From Bacillota bacterium (GTDB lineage Bacteria; Bacillota; Clostridia; Peptostreptococcales; Anaerovoracaceae), in assembly GCA_017472365.1 (NCBI GenBank), contig JAFUQN010000128.1, forward strand, positions 1-37,576: 37,576 nt of DNA. Direction: 5' to 3'. Under the pieces are notes generated by a model that saw only the letters and a list, made by a program, of their open reading frames with translations, made no database searches and was not told where the DNA came from. The stretch's first letter is position 1; every line of letters begins with the position of its first letter. Of the stretch, positions 29,194-37,499 are shown one piece after another. The position numbers and the translations under genes are program-made.

Positions 29194-29452
29194 GTTCGTC
29201 CACCTCCGGTTCCAGATCAAAATTCACAAAAACCTTCGTCAGCAGATAAATGACACCAATCACCGCCACCAGGAAAACTCCCGGTGTCGATACGATCCAC
29301 CATAACGGTAGATTCCAGATCCGGATATCCACTCCATTCAGCGCATATCCAAATCCGACATGCCACGCAAAACACAGGAAAAACAATATAAATGTAGCTT
29401 TCGCTTCACGGCGAATCTGCCGGTGTTTTTCCTCCTGCGTCATGTGTTTCAT
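29183..29452 (-). CDS. yhdT: YhdT family protein, PanF partner
   Basis: A small 89-residue membrane protein (DUF997/YhdT) with two hydrophobic segments (about 20-40 and 50-73), a charged N-terminus (EEKHRQIRREAKATF) and the conserved FAWHVGFGYALNG. It is found directly upstream of panF in many bacteria and may help PanF, though its role is not established. GGAGG lies 8 bases before the ATG. Confidence 0.9.
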   Translation of the reverse strand: MKHMTQEEKHRQIRREAKATFILFFLCFAWHVGFGYALNGVDIRIWNLPLWWIVSTPGVFLVAVIGVIYLLTKVFVNFDLEPEVDEHDK

Positions 29453-29773
29453 CTTTTTCCCTCCTTTTTAACAGTCGTTACTGTCCGGTAATAAAAAATC
29501 CGCAGTTTCACAGGCGATATATCTCGCTTGTAAACCCACGGATGGATAGAATTCCAGGATTGTCACAGAAAATGACAGACGAACCCTCTTATAGATCATG
29601 ATGTTCCGATTGTAATTATTATATTGTGTACCGTTCACTCTGGATACGATCACAGTCTCCTTGTTACAACCCGATTCGTCGTTGTTTTCAGTTGTTGTCC
29701 GGTATAGTTTCCTTTTGGAATACTGTCCATCGGGTTAACTATACCACCACAATTTCTCTTTGTAAATCCTGTA
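29453..29773 (-). promoter_or_regulatory. Terminator-containing leader upstream of yhdT-panF
   Basis: This 321-bp gap holds, in minus-strand order: a promoter candidate TTTACA (29761-29766) - 17 bp - TATAGT (29738-29743); an inverted repeat GGTATAGTT (arms 29737-29745 and 29701-29709); a second, interleaved inverted repeat AACCCGAT (arms 29729-29736 and 29668-29675); and a long terminator (29493-29543). No second promoter fits between that terminator and yhdT. A 61-codon GTG frame (29468-29653) spans the terminator and ends just before the yhdT ribosome-binding site; it has no recognisable domain and may be a leader peptide or chance. I could not match a known riboswitch class. Confidence 0.55.
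29493..29543 (-). terminator. Long terminator in the yhdT-panF leader (possible attenuator)
   Basis: Minus-strand arms 29524-29543 and 29498-29517 pair over about 20 positions (one mismatch, some G-U) around a 6-base loop, followed by TTTTTT at 29493-29498. Either it ends the sigG transcript, or it is the off-switch of an attenuated yhdT-panF leader. Confidence 0.8.
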
Positions 29774-30544
29774 TCACACATATTTTCTCATAAATTTCAA
29801 AGCATTTTTCTCCAGACGACTGACCTGTGCCTGGCTGATTCCGATTTCATTGGCCACTTCCATTTGAGTTTTTCCCTCAAAGAAACGCAGATTCAGTATC
29901 TTCTGTTCCCGCTCCGTCAACTTTTTCATTGCTTCGGATAGTGACAGATTTTCGATCCAGCGCGTATCTGTATTTTTTGTATCGCGCACCTGATCCATTA
30001 CATAGATTGCATCTCCGTCATCGTGAAATACCGGTTCAAACAGAGATACAGGCTCCTGAATCGAATCCAGGGCCAGAACCACATCCTCTTTTGGCAGCGA
30101 CAATTCCGTAGCAATCTCCATAATAGACGGTTCTTTCTGATTCATCGCCGTCAGCCGCTCTCTGGCAGAAAGCGCGCGATACGCAGTATCTCTCAGAGAA
30201 CGCGATACGCGGATACTGTTATTGTCGCGTAAATATCTGCGTAGTTCCCCGATGATCATGGGAACAGCATACGTACTGAATTTTACATCGTGACTGGTAT
30301 CAAAATTATCCAGCGCCTTGATCAAACCGATGCAACCCACCTGAAACAGGTCGTCAGGATTTTCTCCCCTGTTGGAAAACCTCTGAATCACACTGAGTAC
30401 CAGACGTAAATTTCCTATGATAAATTGTTCTCTTGTTTCCAGATCGCCTCCTTTGATTTTCTCGATCATCTGCTTCATTTCCACATCTTTATAGACGGGA
30501 AGCTTAGAGGTATTGATACCGCAGATTTCCACTTTCGTTGCCAC
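29774..30544 (-). CDS. sigG: Sporulation sigma factor G
   Basis: Late forespore sigma factor. Starts VEICGINTSKLPVYKD, the SigG-specific N-terminus, followed by region 2 (NLRLVLSVIQRFSNRGENPD, then DLFQVGCIGLIKALDNFD and KFSTYAVPMIIGELRRYLRD) and region 4 with TQMEVANEIGISQAQVSRLEK. 256 residues is the normal length. The start is GTG with GGAGG 6 bases upstream. It lies directly downstream of sigE, the standard Firmicutes order. Confidence 0.97.
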   Translation of the reverse strand: MATKVEICGINTSKLPVYKDVEMKQMIEKIKGGDLETREQFIIGNLRLVLSVIQRFSNRGENPDDLFQVGCIGLIKALDNFDTSHDVKFSTYAVPMIIGELRRYLRDNNSIRVSRSLRDTAYRALSARERLTAMNQKEPSIMEIATELSLPKEDVVLALDSIQEPVSLFEPVFHDDGDAIYVMDQVRDTKNTDTRWIENLSLSEAMKKLTEREQKILNLRFFEGKTQMEVANEIGISQAQVSRLEKNALKFMRKYV

Positions 30545-30632
30545 TGTAGGCCTCCATTCCGCTTTTTGTCCCCGAAAGCGAAGCTGTTTCAGCTACTCTA
30601 TTTATGTACAGATTCTGCGGCTTTTATCCTTG

Positions 30633-31400
30633 TCACCCCAACTTTCTAATCTCTTTTTGAAGTCGTAAAATGATTTTTTTCTCCAATCGTGAAATGTAGG
30701 ACTGGGAAATCCCCATACTGTCGGCAACCTCTTTCTGCGTCATTTCTTTTCCAGTCAGAAGTCCGAAGCGCATCTCCATAATTCTCCGTTCTCTCAGAGA
30801 CAGACAGTCCAGAGCCTGATCCACCAGACTTCGATTGACCTCTTCTTCAATATGATGATAGACAATATCTCCTTCCGTCCCTAAAATATCAGAAAGAAGA
30901 AGTTCATTTCCATCCCAATCCACATTCAAAGGCTCATCCAGAGATACTTCTGCCTTCATCCGTGAACTTCTGCGAAGATGCATGAGGATCTCATTTTCAA
31001 TGCATCTGGAAGCGTACGTGGCCAATTTGATCTTTTTCCCCGGATCGAAGGTATTCACTGCCTTGATCAGGCCAATGGTTCCGATGGAAATCAAATCCTC
31101 TACTCCGGTGGATGTATGTTCAAATTTTTTTGCTATATAAACTACAAGCCGGAGATTTCTTTCAATCAAAATCTGTCTGATTTCTTCCGTTCTGTCGTTC
31201 CATTCCTCCAGAAGCCTCAGTTCCTCTTCCGGGCTTAGCGGTGGCGGCAGAATCTCACTACCTCCGATGTACCATACCTGTTCTCTGGTTTCCCCGGTCT
31301 TTTGAAAAATTATCTGCACAATTTTGTTAAGTATTTTATTGATAATATCACTAATCATTTGCTTTGCTCTAAAAAAACATAACTTCCCGGTCATTTTCAT
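30633..31400 (-). CDS. sigE: Sporulation sigma factor E precursor
   Basis: Early mother-cell sigma factor made as an inactive precursor and cut by Spo[17 protein letters not shown] marks the start of the mature-like part; region 2 has [20 protein letters not shown] and [17 protein letters not shown], and region 4 ends [19 protein letters not shown]. The start is uncertain. ATG 31400 has GAGGGG 7 bases upstream and overlaps the spoIIGA end by 32 bp, but gives a precursor part of about 43 residues before YIGGSE. ATG 31358 gives 29 residues, closer to B. subtilis (27), but has only a weak ribosome-binding site. Confidence 0.95.
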   Translation of the reverse strand: MKMTGKLCFFRAKQMISDIINKILNKIVQIIFQKTGETREQVWYIGGSEILPPPLSPEEELRLLEEWNDRTEEIRQILIERNLRLVVYIAKKFEHTSTGVEDLISIGTIGLIKAVNTFDPGKKIKLATYASRCIENEILMHLRRSSRMKAEVSLDEPLNVDWDGNELLLSDILGTEGDIVYHHIEEEVNRSLVDQALDCLSLRERRIMEMRFGLLTGKEMTQKEVADSMGISQSYISRLEKKIILRLQKEIRKLG

Positions 31401-32250
31401 ACTCGATCCCCTCTTTCACTTCTTCCCGATACCTTCCAACGGTTTCCAATAAGCTGCTGTGGATCAATACAGAACATTCCTTACCCCATTGCTTCTGTCG
31501 TTCTTTCGAAACAATGGCCAATATCACAGGATATCTGTACGAATTTTTTCCATGATAAATTGCTATGTAATCCGGTTGAAATACCGGTATCGTACGTTTC
31601 TCTCCGTCTGCCCCGGAAAACACGATTTCTCTCTTTGAGAACTCAGTCCCAGCGAGAGCCATGATCAATTCTTCCGTTACAAAACAAACCGGAAGCCCTG
31701 TCAAGGGATCTGTCAGCAGATTTCCCGTATCGTAATATCCCTTTGTTTGAATTCTTCTTCCTTTATATATAATGTCCAGTTCCCACCGTGTATTGATATC
31801 ATGGTTCCGTTCACGGATTAGTACTGTGATCAGCCGCACTGTTAATATTGCACTTCCACATCCTGATATCAGATGTACGAAGGATAATTCGTTCATATAA
31901 ATACTTCCATTCAGCGCCATAGACGGGATACTGAACAAAGCAGCCATCCCCAAGGTAGCTCCACCCATGAAAAAACTGATGATATAAAATAAGATCCAAG
32001 CCAATATCAACCGAGTCGCGCCGAAACAGATTCTTGTAAGAATCATTGAGAAAATCAGTTTTTGTGCGAAGGAGCAGAAAATACCGATTTCCCCCTGAAA
32101 CAAAGTAAATGCATATAACCCACATAAAATAGAGCCAAAACACAATTTCTTTTTTCTAATCCTTCGGCCGCATAAAATCCCTGTAAGCCAGAGGATCAGT
32201 CCGCCAGTCACAGCATTTTCCAAAAACAGAATCTCCCCGTACACCACCAT
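31369..32250 (-). CDS. spoIIGA: Sigma-E processing peptidase
   Basis: Membrane aspartic protease that activates pro-sigma E. I start at ATG 32250 (GGAGGAGG 7 bases upstream), giving 293 residues against 309 in B. subtilis. Five hydrophobic helices span about 1-150. The soluble C-terminal half carries the aspartyl motif [14 protein letters not shown]. An in-frame start at 32388 would run through the promoter and is rejected. Gene order spoIIGA-sigE-sigG is standard. Confidence 0.93.
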   Translation of the reverse strand: MVVYGEILFLENAVTGGLILWLTGILCGRRIRKKKLCFGSILCGLYAFTLFQGEIGIFCSFAQKLIFSMILTRICFGATRLILAWILFYIISFFMGGATLGMAALFSIPSMALNGSIYMNELSFVHLISGCGSAILTVRLITVLIRERNHDINTRWELDIIYKGRRIQTKGYYDTGNLLTDPLTGLPVCFVTEELIMALAGTEFSKREIVFSGADGEKRTIPVFQPDYIAIYHGKNSYRYPVILAIVSKERQKQWGKECSVLIHSSLLETVGRYREEVKEGIEYENDREVMFF

Positions 32251-32281
32251 GAATCTTCCTCCTCCGAAGCTTTTCCATGAC

Positions 32282-32328
32282 AGTATATCCCGTTCATTCT
32301 TCAATCCGTGTCGAATCTTCCCGTCGAA
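32282..32328 (-). promoter_or_regulatory. spoIIG operon promoter with Spo0A-type boxes
   Basis: On the minus strand TTCGACA (32309-32315, a perfect complement of the 0A box TGTCGAA) is followed after 21 bp by TATACT (32282-32287). A second, 6-of-7 box lies at 32322-32328. The long spacing recalls the 22-bp spacer reported for the B. subtilis spoIIG promoter. The expected start is about 25 bp before spoIIGA. Confidence 0.7.
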
Positions 32329-32360
32329 TGATTTCTTTTTTGAAAAATAGCCATTTATGC

Positions 32361-32389
32361 TTGAATCTGCTCTAAGGAAACAGTACAAT
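32361..32389 (+). promoter_or_regulatory. gal operon promoter
   Basis: TTGAAT (32361-32366) and TACAAT (32384-32389) with a 17-bp spacer, 26 bp before galK, divergent from the spoIIG promoter. The mgl palindrome is not repeated here. Confidence 0.75.
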
Positions 32390-32415
32390 TTAATTAACTA
32401 TGTGGAGGTGAAATT

Positions 32416-33714
32416 ATGTCTTCGATTAAAACATTAAAAGAAACGTTGCACGGAACATCCTGCGACCAGAGACTGGCCCACATTTATTGCTGCGGCCCCG
32501 ATGAGGTACAGTCCCAGAAAGATCGCGCTGACGCCGTGATAGATGTATTTTCCGCTCTTTTCGGAGTTGTGGATGATAACCGTGAAATTGCTTTATTCAG
32601 TGCTCCCGGTCGTACCGAAGTCGGTGGAAACCACACCGACCATCAGCACGGCTGTGTTCTGGCAGCTTCCGTAAATCTCGATATCCTGGCTTGTGCCGGT
32701 GTCAACGGAACCTCTGTTGTCCGTATCCAGTCCGAAGGATATCCCATGCTTGAGGTGGATCTGAACAATTTGGAACCTGTGGAAAAAGAAATCAATACGT
32801 CCCCTGCCCTGATCCGCGGCATCGCTGCCAAGATCAAGTCCATGGGCTACGAACCGGCTGGATTTGACTGCTACGCCACATCCAATGTCTTACAGGGTTC
32901 CGGTCTGTCGTCTTCCGCTGCTTATGAAGTTCTGATCGGTGTAATTTTCAACCATCTGTTCTGTAACGACGAAATCAACGCTGTGCAAATTGCTCAGATC
33001 GGTCAGTATGCCGAAAATGTCTTCTTCGGTAAGCCCTGCGGTCTGATGGATCAGATGGCCAGCTCCGTTGGAAGCGCTGTATCCATCGACTTTAACGATC
33101 CTGCTGAACCCATCATCAAGCAGGTGACCTTCGACTTCGGAAAAACAGGTCATTCCCTGTGCATTGTGGATTCCGGTGCAGACCACGCTGATCTGACTGA
33201 TGAATACGCAGCCATTACCGTGGAACTGAAGAACATTTCCAGACACTTTGGAAAAGAAGTTCTCAGAGATATCGATGAAGCGGATTTTACGAAAGCCATC
33301 CCTGAACTGAGAGAAACATGCGGTGACCGTGCAGTCTTGAGAGCTATCCACTTCTATGCCGAAAACAAACGCGCCATCGCAGAAGCAGAAGCTCTGGCCA
33401 ATGATGATTTCGACACTTTCCTGAAGCTGTCGAGAGAATCCGGTGCCTCTTCTTATATGTACTTACAGAACGTTTATTGCAGCGGTGCTGTAAAGGAACA
33501 GGCCGTTTCCCTGGCTCTTGCCCTGTCTGAACAGATTCTGGGTGACAGAGGAACCTTCCGCGTTCACGGCGGCGGTTTTGCCGGAACGATCCAGGCTTTC
33601 GTACCCAATGATCTTTTGGAAACTTATCGCGATGCAATGGAAGCCGTTCTCGGAAGCGGCAGCTGCCATGTACTTAACATTCGTCCTGAAGGCGGTATCG
33701 TCCTCCTTCCCTAA
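32416..33714 (+). CDS. galK: Galactokinase
   Basis: First step of the Leloir pathway: ATP plus galactose gives galactose-1-phosphate. GHMP kinase with the galactokinase signature GRTEVGGNHTDHQ (65-77), the phosphate loop LQGSGLSSSAAYE, CGLMDQMAS with the catalytic aspartate region, and the C-terminal GGGFAGTIQAF. The 432 residues exceed E. coli GalK (382) but fit the longer clostridial type. GGAGGTG lies 6 bases before the ATG. It is the first gene of galK-galE-galT-galM. Confidence 0.96.
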   Translation: MSSIKTLKETLHGTSCDQRLAHIYCCGPDEVQSQKDRADAVIDVFSALFGVVDDNREIALFSAPGRTEVGGNHTDHQHGCVLAASVNLDILACAGVNGTSVVRIQSEGYPMLEVDLNNLEPVEKEINTSPALIRGIAAKIKSMGYEPAGFDCYATSNVLQGSGLSSSAAYEVLIGVIFNHLFCNDEINAVQIAQIGQYAENVFFGKPCGLMDQMASSVGSAVSIDFNDPAEPIIKQVTFDFGKTGHSLCIVDSGADHADLTDEYAAITVELKNISRHFGKEVLRDIDEADFTKAIPELRETCGDRAVLRAIHFYAENKRAIAEAEALANDDFDTFLKLSRESGASSYMYLQNVYCSGAVKEQAVSLALALSEQILGDRGTFRVHGGGFAGTIQAFVPNDLLETYRDAMEAVLGSGSCHVLNIRPEGGIVLLP

Positions 33715-33766
33715 TGGACAACGATAATATAATATAAGAAAGGTTTATAGTATTTAGGAGGTTATT

Positions 33767-34756
33767 ATGACTATTCTCGTACTGGGCGGAGCCGGCTACA
33801 TCGGTTCCCACACTGTTTATGAACTGATCGACAACGGTTATGACGTTGTGATCGCAGACAACCTGGAAACCGGTTACAAAGCTGCTGTTCACCCGAAGGC
33901 TCGCTTCTATCAGGGCGACATCAGAAACCGCGACTTTATCGACTCCGTATTCGACCAGGAAAAGATCGACGGCGTGATTCATTTCGCAGCCAACTCCCTC
34001 GTTGGCGAAAGCATGACCAAGCCGCTGAAGTATTACGATAACAATCTCTGCGGAACCAAAGTTCTGTTAGAATCCATGGTTGCTCATGACATCAAATACA
34101 TCGTCTTCTCTTCCACCGCCGCAACTTACGGCGAACCGGAACGCATTCCCATCATGGAAGAAGACAGAACCTATCCCACCAACTGCTACGGCGAAACCAA
34201 GCTGTCCATGGAAAAAATGTTCAAGTGGACATCCCTGGCTCACGGTATGAAGTTCGTATCCCTGCGTTACTTCAACGCCTGCGGTGCCCACAAGTCTGGT
34301 CAGATCGGTGAAGCTCACAATCCGGAAAGCCATCTGATCCCGCTGATTTTACAGGTTCCCAACGGTAAGAGACCGGAAATCTCCATCTTCGGTGACGACT
34401 ACGACACCAAGGACGGTACCTGCATCCGCGACTACATCCACGTAACCGACCTGTCTCAGGCTCATATCCTGGCTATGGAATACCTGGTTAAGGGCGGCGA
34501 CAACGCCATCTTCAACCTGGGTAACGGCGTAGGTTTCACTGTAAACGAAGTGATTGAAACTGCCCGTAAGGTTACCGGCCATCCCATTCCGGCGAAGGTT
34601 TGTCCGCGCCGTGCAGGTGACCCTGCTCAGCTGATCGCCTCCAGCCAGAAGGCTCGCGATATCCTGGGCTGGAAGCCTCAGTACGACGATCTGGAAACCA
34701 TCATTTCCAGCGCATGGAACTGGCATAAAAATCATCCCAACGGTTTTGACAAGTAA
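33767..34756 (+). CDS. galE: UDP-glucose 4-epimerase
   Basis: Interconverts UDP-galactose and UDP-glucose with bound NAD. Extended short-chain dehydrogenase fold: GGAGYIGSH (7-15), SSTAATYG (115-122) and catalytic Y141-x3-K145 (YGETK), with DGTCIRDYIHVTDLS further on. 329 residues, the normal length. AGGAGG lies 5 bases before the ATG; the gap after galK is 52 bp and holds no clear terminator. Confidence 0.97.
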   Translation: MTILVLGGAGYIGSHTVYELIDNGYDVVIADNLETGYKAAVHPKARFYQGDIRNRDFIDSVFDQEKIDGVIHFAANSLVGESMTKPLKYYDNNLCGTKVLLESMVAHDIKYIVFSSTAATYGEPERIPIMEEDRTYPTNCYGETKLSMEKMFKWTSLAHGMKFVSLRYFNACGAHKSGQIGEAHNPESHLIPLILQVPNGKRPEISIFGDDYDTKDGTCIRDYIHVTDLSQAHILAMEYLVKGGDNAIFNLGNGVGFTVNEVIETARKVTGHPIPAKVCPRRAGDPAQLIASSQKARDILGWKPQYDDLETIISSAWNWHKNHPNGFDK

Positions 34757-34771
34757 TTCAGGAGGTTTCTC

Positions 34772-36289
34772 ATGATTCATCCCATCTACCAACTGGTGGA
34801 ATACGCACTGAACACCGGACTCATCGAGCCGGAAGATCGTATCTATTCTGTAAATTCCCTCATGGAAGTTATGCAGCTGGATGAAATTCCCGCTATGGAA
34901 GAAGCAGAACTCAACGAAGAATTACCCCCTGTTCACGAAATTTTAGACGCGCTGATCGACATCGCTGCCGAAAAAGGTCTGGTGGATGCTGAATCCATCG
35001 TTGCCCGCGACCTGTTCGATACCAAGCTGATGGGTCGTCTGACTCCTCCGCCCAGCGTAGTGATCGACACCTTTGATTATCTGTACGGTGAAAGCCCGGA
35101 AGAAGCCACCAACTGGTACTATGACTTCAGCCAGGCCACAAATTATATCCGCCGCGACAGAATTGCCAAGGATATGAAATGGTATGCGCCCACCGAATTC
35201 GGTGACCTGCACATCACCATCAACCTTTCCAAGCCAGAAAAGGATCCGAAGGCAATCGCCGCCGCCGGTAAGGCGGCGCCTGCCGGATACCCCAAGTGTC
35301 AGCTCTGCGCAGAAAACGAAGGTTACGCCGGAAGAATCAACCACCCGGCTCGTCAGAACCACCGCATCATTCCTCTGGAAATCAATGAAAGCCCCTGGTT
35401 CTTCCAGTACTCTCCTTACGTATACTACAACGAACACTGCATCGTGTTCAACTCCAAGCATACACCCATGAAGATCGACAGATCCTGTTTCCGTAAGCTT
35501 CTGGATTTTGTTAAGACCTTCCCCCACTACTTCGTAGGTTCCAATGCGGATCTCCCCATCGTAGGCGGTTCCATCCTGAGCCACGACCACTTCCAGGGTG
35601 GACACTATATCTTCCCCATGGAAGTATCTCCCGTGGAAGAAGAATTCTCCGTGGACGGTTACGAAGATGTACAGTGCGGTATCGTTCGCTGGCCCATGTC
35701 CGTTCTGAGACTGGTTTGTGAAGACGATCAGAGACTGGTGGAACTGGCTGACCACATTCTGGGAAGCTGGAGAGGCTACACCGACGAAGCTGCGTTTATT
35801 TTCGCAGAAACCGACGGTGTTCCCCACAATACCATCACCCCCATCGCACGTTTCCGTGACGGAAAGTACGAACTGGATCTGGTGCTGAGAAACAATATCA
35901 CCACCGAAGAACATCCGCTGGGTGTATATCATCCCCACGATCACCTGCATCACATCAAAAAGGAAAACATCGGCCTGATCGAAGTTATGGGTCTGGCTGT
36001 TCTCCCCGCTCGTCTGAAGGAAGAACTGGCTGTTCTGGCTGACCAGATCGGTTCTCTCACCGGCGATGCTCTGGTGAAGGCCATGAAGGAAGATCCCAGA
36101 ACCGAAAAGCATGCAGACTGGGTCGTAGAATTCCTTCCCAAGTACGAAACTGTCAATGCAGAGAATGCTATGGAAATCGTTCAGAACGAAGTCGGCATTG
36201 TCTTCTCTGAAGTTCTGGAATGTGCCGGCGTTTATAAGCGCACCGAAGAAGGCCGTGAAGCTCTGAGACGCTTCCTGGCTCAGCTGTAA
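34772..36289 (+). CDS. galT: UDP-glucose--hexose-1-phosphate uridylyltransferase, Firmicutes type
   Basis: Transfers UMP from UDP-glucose to galactose-1-phosphate. The H-x-H-x-Q active site is SHDHFQ (H271, H273, Q275), and the CQLC pair (176-179) with ENEGYAGR is typical. At 505 residues it belongs to the long Firmicutes family (GalT type 2), distinct from the about 350-residue E. coli GalT. GGAGG lies 6 bases before the ATG, 15 bp after galE. A GC palindrome at about 35264-35280 falls within the coding region without an obvious length change. Confidence 0.96.
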   Translation: MIHPIYQLVEYALNTGLIEPEDRIYSVNSLMEVMQLDEIPAMEEAELNEELPPVHEILDALIDIAAEKGLVDAESIVARDLFDTKLMGRLTPPPSVVIDTFDYLYGESPEEATNWYYDFSQATNYIRRDRIAKDMKWYAPTEFGDLHITINLSKPEKDPKAIAAAGKAAPAGYPKCQLCAENEGYAGRINHPARQNHRIIPLEINESPWFFQYSPYVYYNEHCIVFNSKHTPMKIDRSCFRKLLDFVKTFPHYFVGSNADLPIVGGSILSHDHFQGGHYIFPMEVSPVEEEFSVDGYEDVQCGIVRWPMSVLRLVCEDDQRLVELADHILGSWRGYTDEAAFIFAETDGVPHNTITPIARFRDGKYELDLVLRNNITTEEHPLGVYHPHDHLHHIKKENIGLIEVMGLAVLPARLKEELAVLADQIGSLTGDALVKAMKEDPRTEKHADWVVEFLPKYETVNAENAMEIVQNEVGIVFSEVLECAGVYKRTEEGREALRRFLAQL

Positions 36290-36301
36290 TGGAGGTCATC
36301 C

Positions 36302-37360
36302 ATGAGCGATTATAAAGTTACTGTCACTTCCCTTCCCTTCGGTACCAACCGCGACGGAAAGAAGGTAGACCGTTGGATCTTATCCAACGGCTCCATGGAA
36401 GTATCCATTCTGACCCACGGTGCCACCGTTCAGAAAATCTGCGTTCCCGGCCGGGACGGTCAGATCCGCGATGTGGTCCTGGGCTACGATACTCTGGAAG
36501 AATACGAACAGAACACCTGTTACTTCGGGTCAGCCGTTGGCCGTGTGGCCAACCGCATCGGCGGCGGACAGTTCACTCTGAACGACGAAACTTATACGCT
36601 GGTTCAGAATAACGGTCCCAACTGCCTCCACGGTGGTACCATCGGCTTTGACCGTAAAGTTTGGGATGCAGAAATCGCATACCACGGTGTGAAGATGACC
36701 TACACCAGCCCTGACGGTGAAGAAGGATTCCCCGGAGAACTGAAAGTGTCCATCACCTATTCTCTGGAAGAAGACAACAGCCTGTCCATCCATTACGAAG
36801 CTATTTCCGATAAGGATACCCTTTGTAATATGACCAATCACAGTTACTTTAACCTGAACGGTCACGGTGAAGGCGATGTCCTGGGTCAGGAACTGCTGAT
36901 CGAAGCTGACTATTATACTCCGCTGAACGAAACCTTCGTTCCCGATGGCCAAATTGTCAACGTAAAAGATACTCCGTTTGATTTTTGTACCTACCGTACG
37001 ATCGGAAGCCGGATCAAAGACGACCATCCGCAGGTGATTCAGGCTGGCGGCTACGACCATAATTTCGTGGTTCGTGGTATGACCGGAACCGAACGACGCG
37101 CAGCGATTGCCATCTGTCTGGAATCCGGAATCCGTATGGAAACCCTGACCACCAAGCCCGGTGTTCAGCTCTATACCCCCGATTATCCGACCGGAGATAT
37201 GACAGGAAAAGACGGAAAAGCCTACGAAGGCAGCTGTGCATTCTGTCTGGAAACCCAGTATTTCCCCAATGCCATGGCCTACGGACATTTTGAAAAGCCC
37301 GTCCTGAAAGCCGGAGCAACTTACGACCATACCACGGTCTATCGGTTCTCTATTGTTTAA
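36302..37360 (+). CDS. galM: Aldose 1-epimerase (galactose mutarotase)
   Basis: Converts beta-galactose released by LacZ into the alpha form used by GalK. Catalytic residues are seen in LHGG (H110), TNHSYFNLNGHG (H180) and CLETQYFPNA (glutamate about 317). 352 residues, typical. GGAGG lies 6 bases before the ATG and 12 bp after galT. There is no signal peptide, so it acts in the cytoplasm. Last gene of the operon. Confidence 0.95.
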   Translation: MSDYKVTVTSLPFGTNRDGKKVDRWILSNGSMEVSILTHGATVQKICVPGRDGQIRDVVLGYDTLEEYEQNTCYFGSAVGRVANRIGGGQFTLNDETYTLVQNNGPNCLHGGTIGFDRKVWDAEIAYHGVKMTYTSPDGEEGFPGELKVSITYSLEEDNSLSIHYEAISDKDTLCNMTNHSYFNLNGHGEGDVLGQELLIEADYYTPLNETFVPDGQIVNVKDTPFDFCTYRTIGSRIKDDHPQVIQAGGYDHNFVVRGMTGTERRAAIAICLESGIRMETLTTKPGVQLYTPDYPTGDMTGKDGKAYEGSCAFCLETQYFPNAMAYGHFEKPVLKAGATYDHTTVYRFSIV

Positions 37361-37367
37361 TGAAAGC

Positions 37368-37400
37368 AAAAAGGAGACTTCTTATCGAAGTCTCCTTTTT
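37368..37400 (+). terminator. gal operon terminator
   Basis: AAAAAGGAGACTTC / GAAGTCTCCTTTTT around TTATC, 8 bp after the galM stop; a 14-bp stem ending in a T run. Confidence 0.95.
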
Positions 37401-37437
37401 ATTTGTACGTAAAATCAAATATACCGGTATTTGTAAT

Positions 37438-37470
37438 AAAAAAGAACTGTTCTCTTTGGAAAACAGTTCT
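37438..37470 (-). terminator. rplT terminator
   Basis: Minus-strand stem AGAACTGTT / AACAGTTCT followed by TTTTTT, 30 bp after the stop of the gene entering from the right edge. Confidence 0.85.
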
Positions 37471-37499
37471 CATTGTTTTAAATATCGCTCGATCAGCTA

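Noticed and set aside
35264-35280. GCCGCC-GGTAA-GGCGGC palindrome in galT as an inserted repeat
   Set aside because: The surrounding protein has the usual length for the family, so no insertion can be argued.
34943-36112. 389-codon open frame opposite galT
   Set aside because: Long only because of codon bias in galT; no ribosome-binding site and no recognisable protein family.
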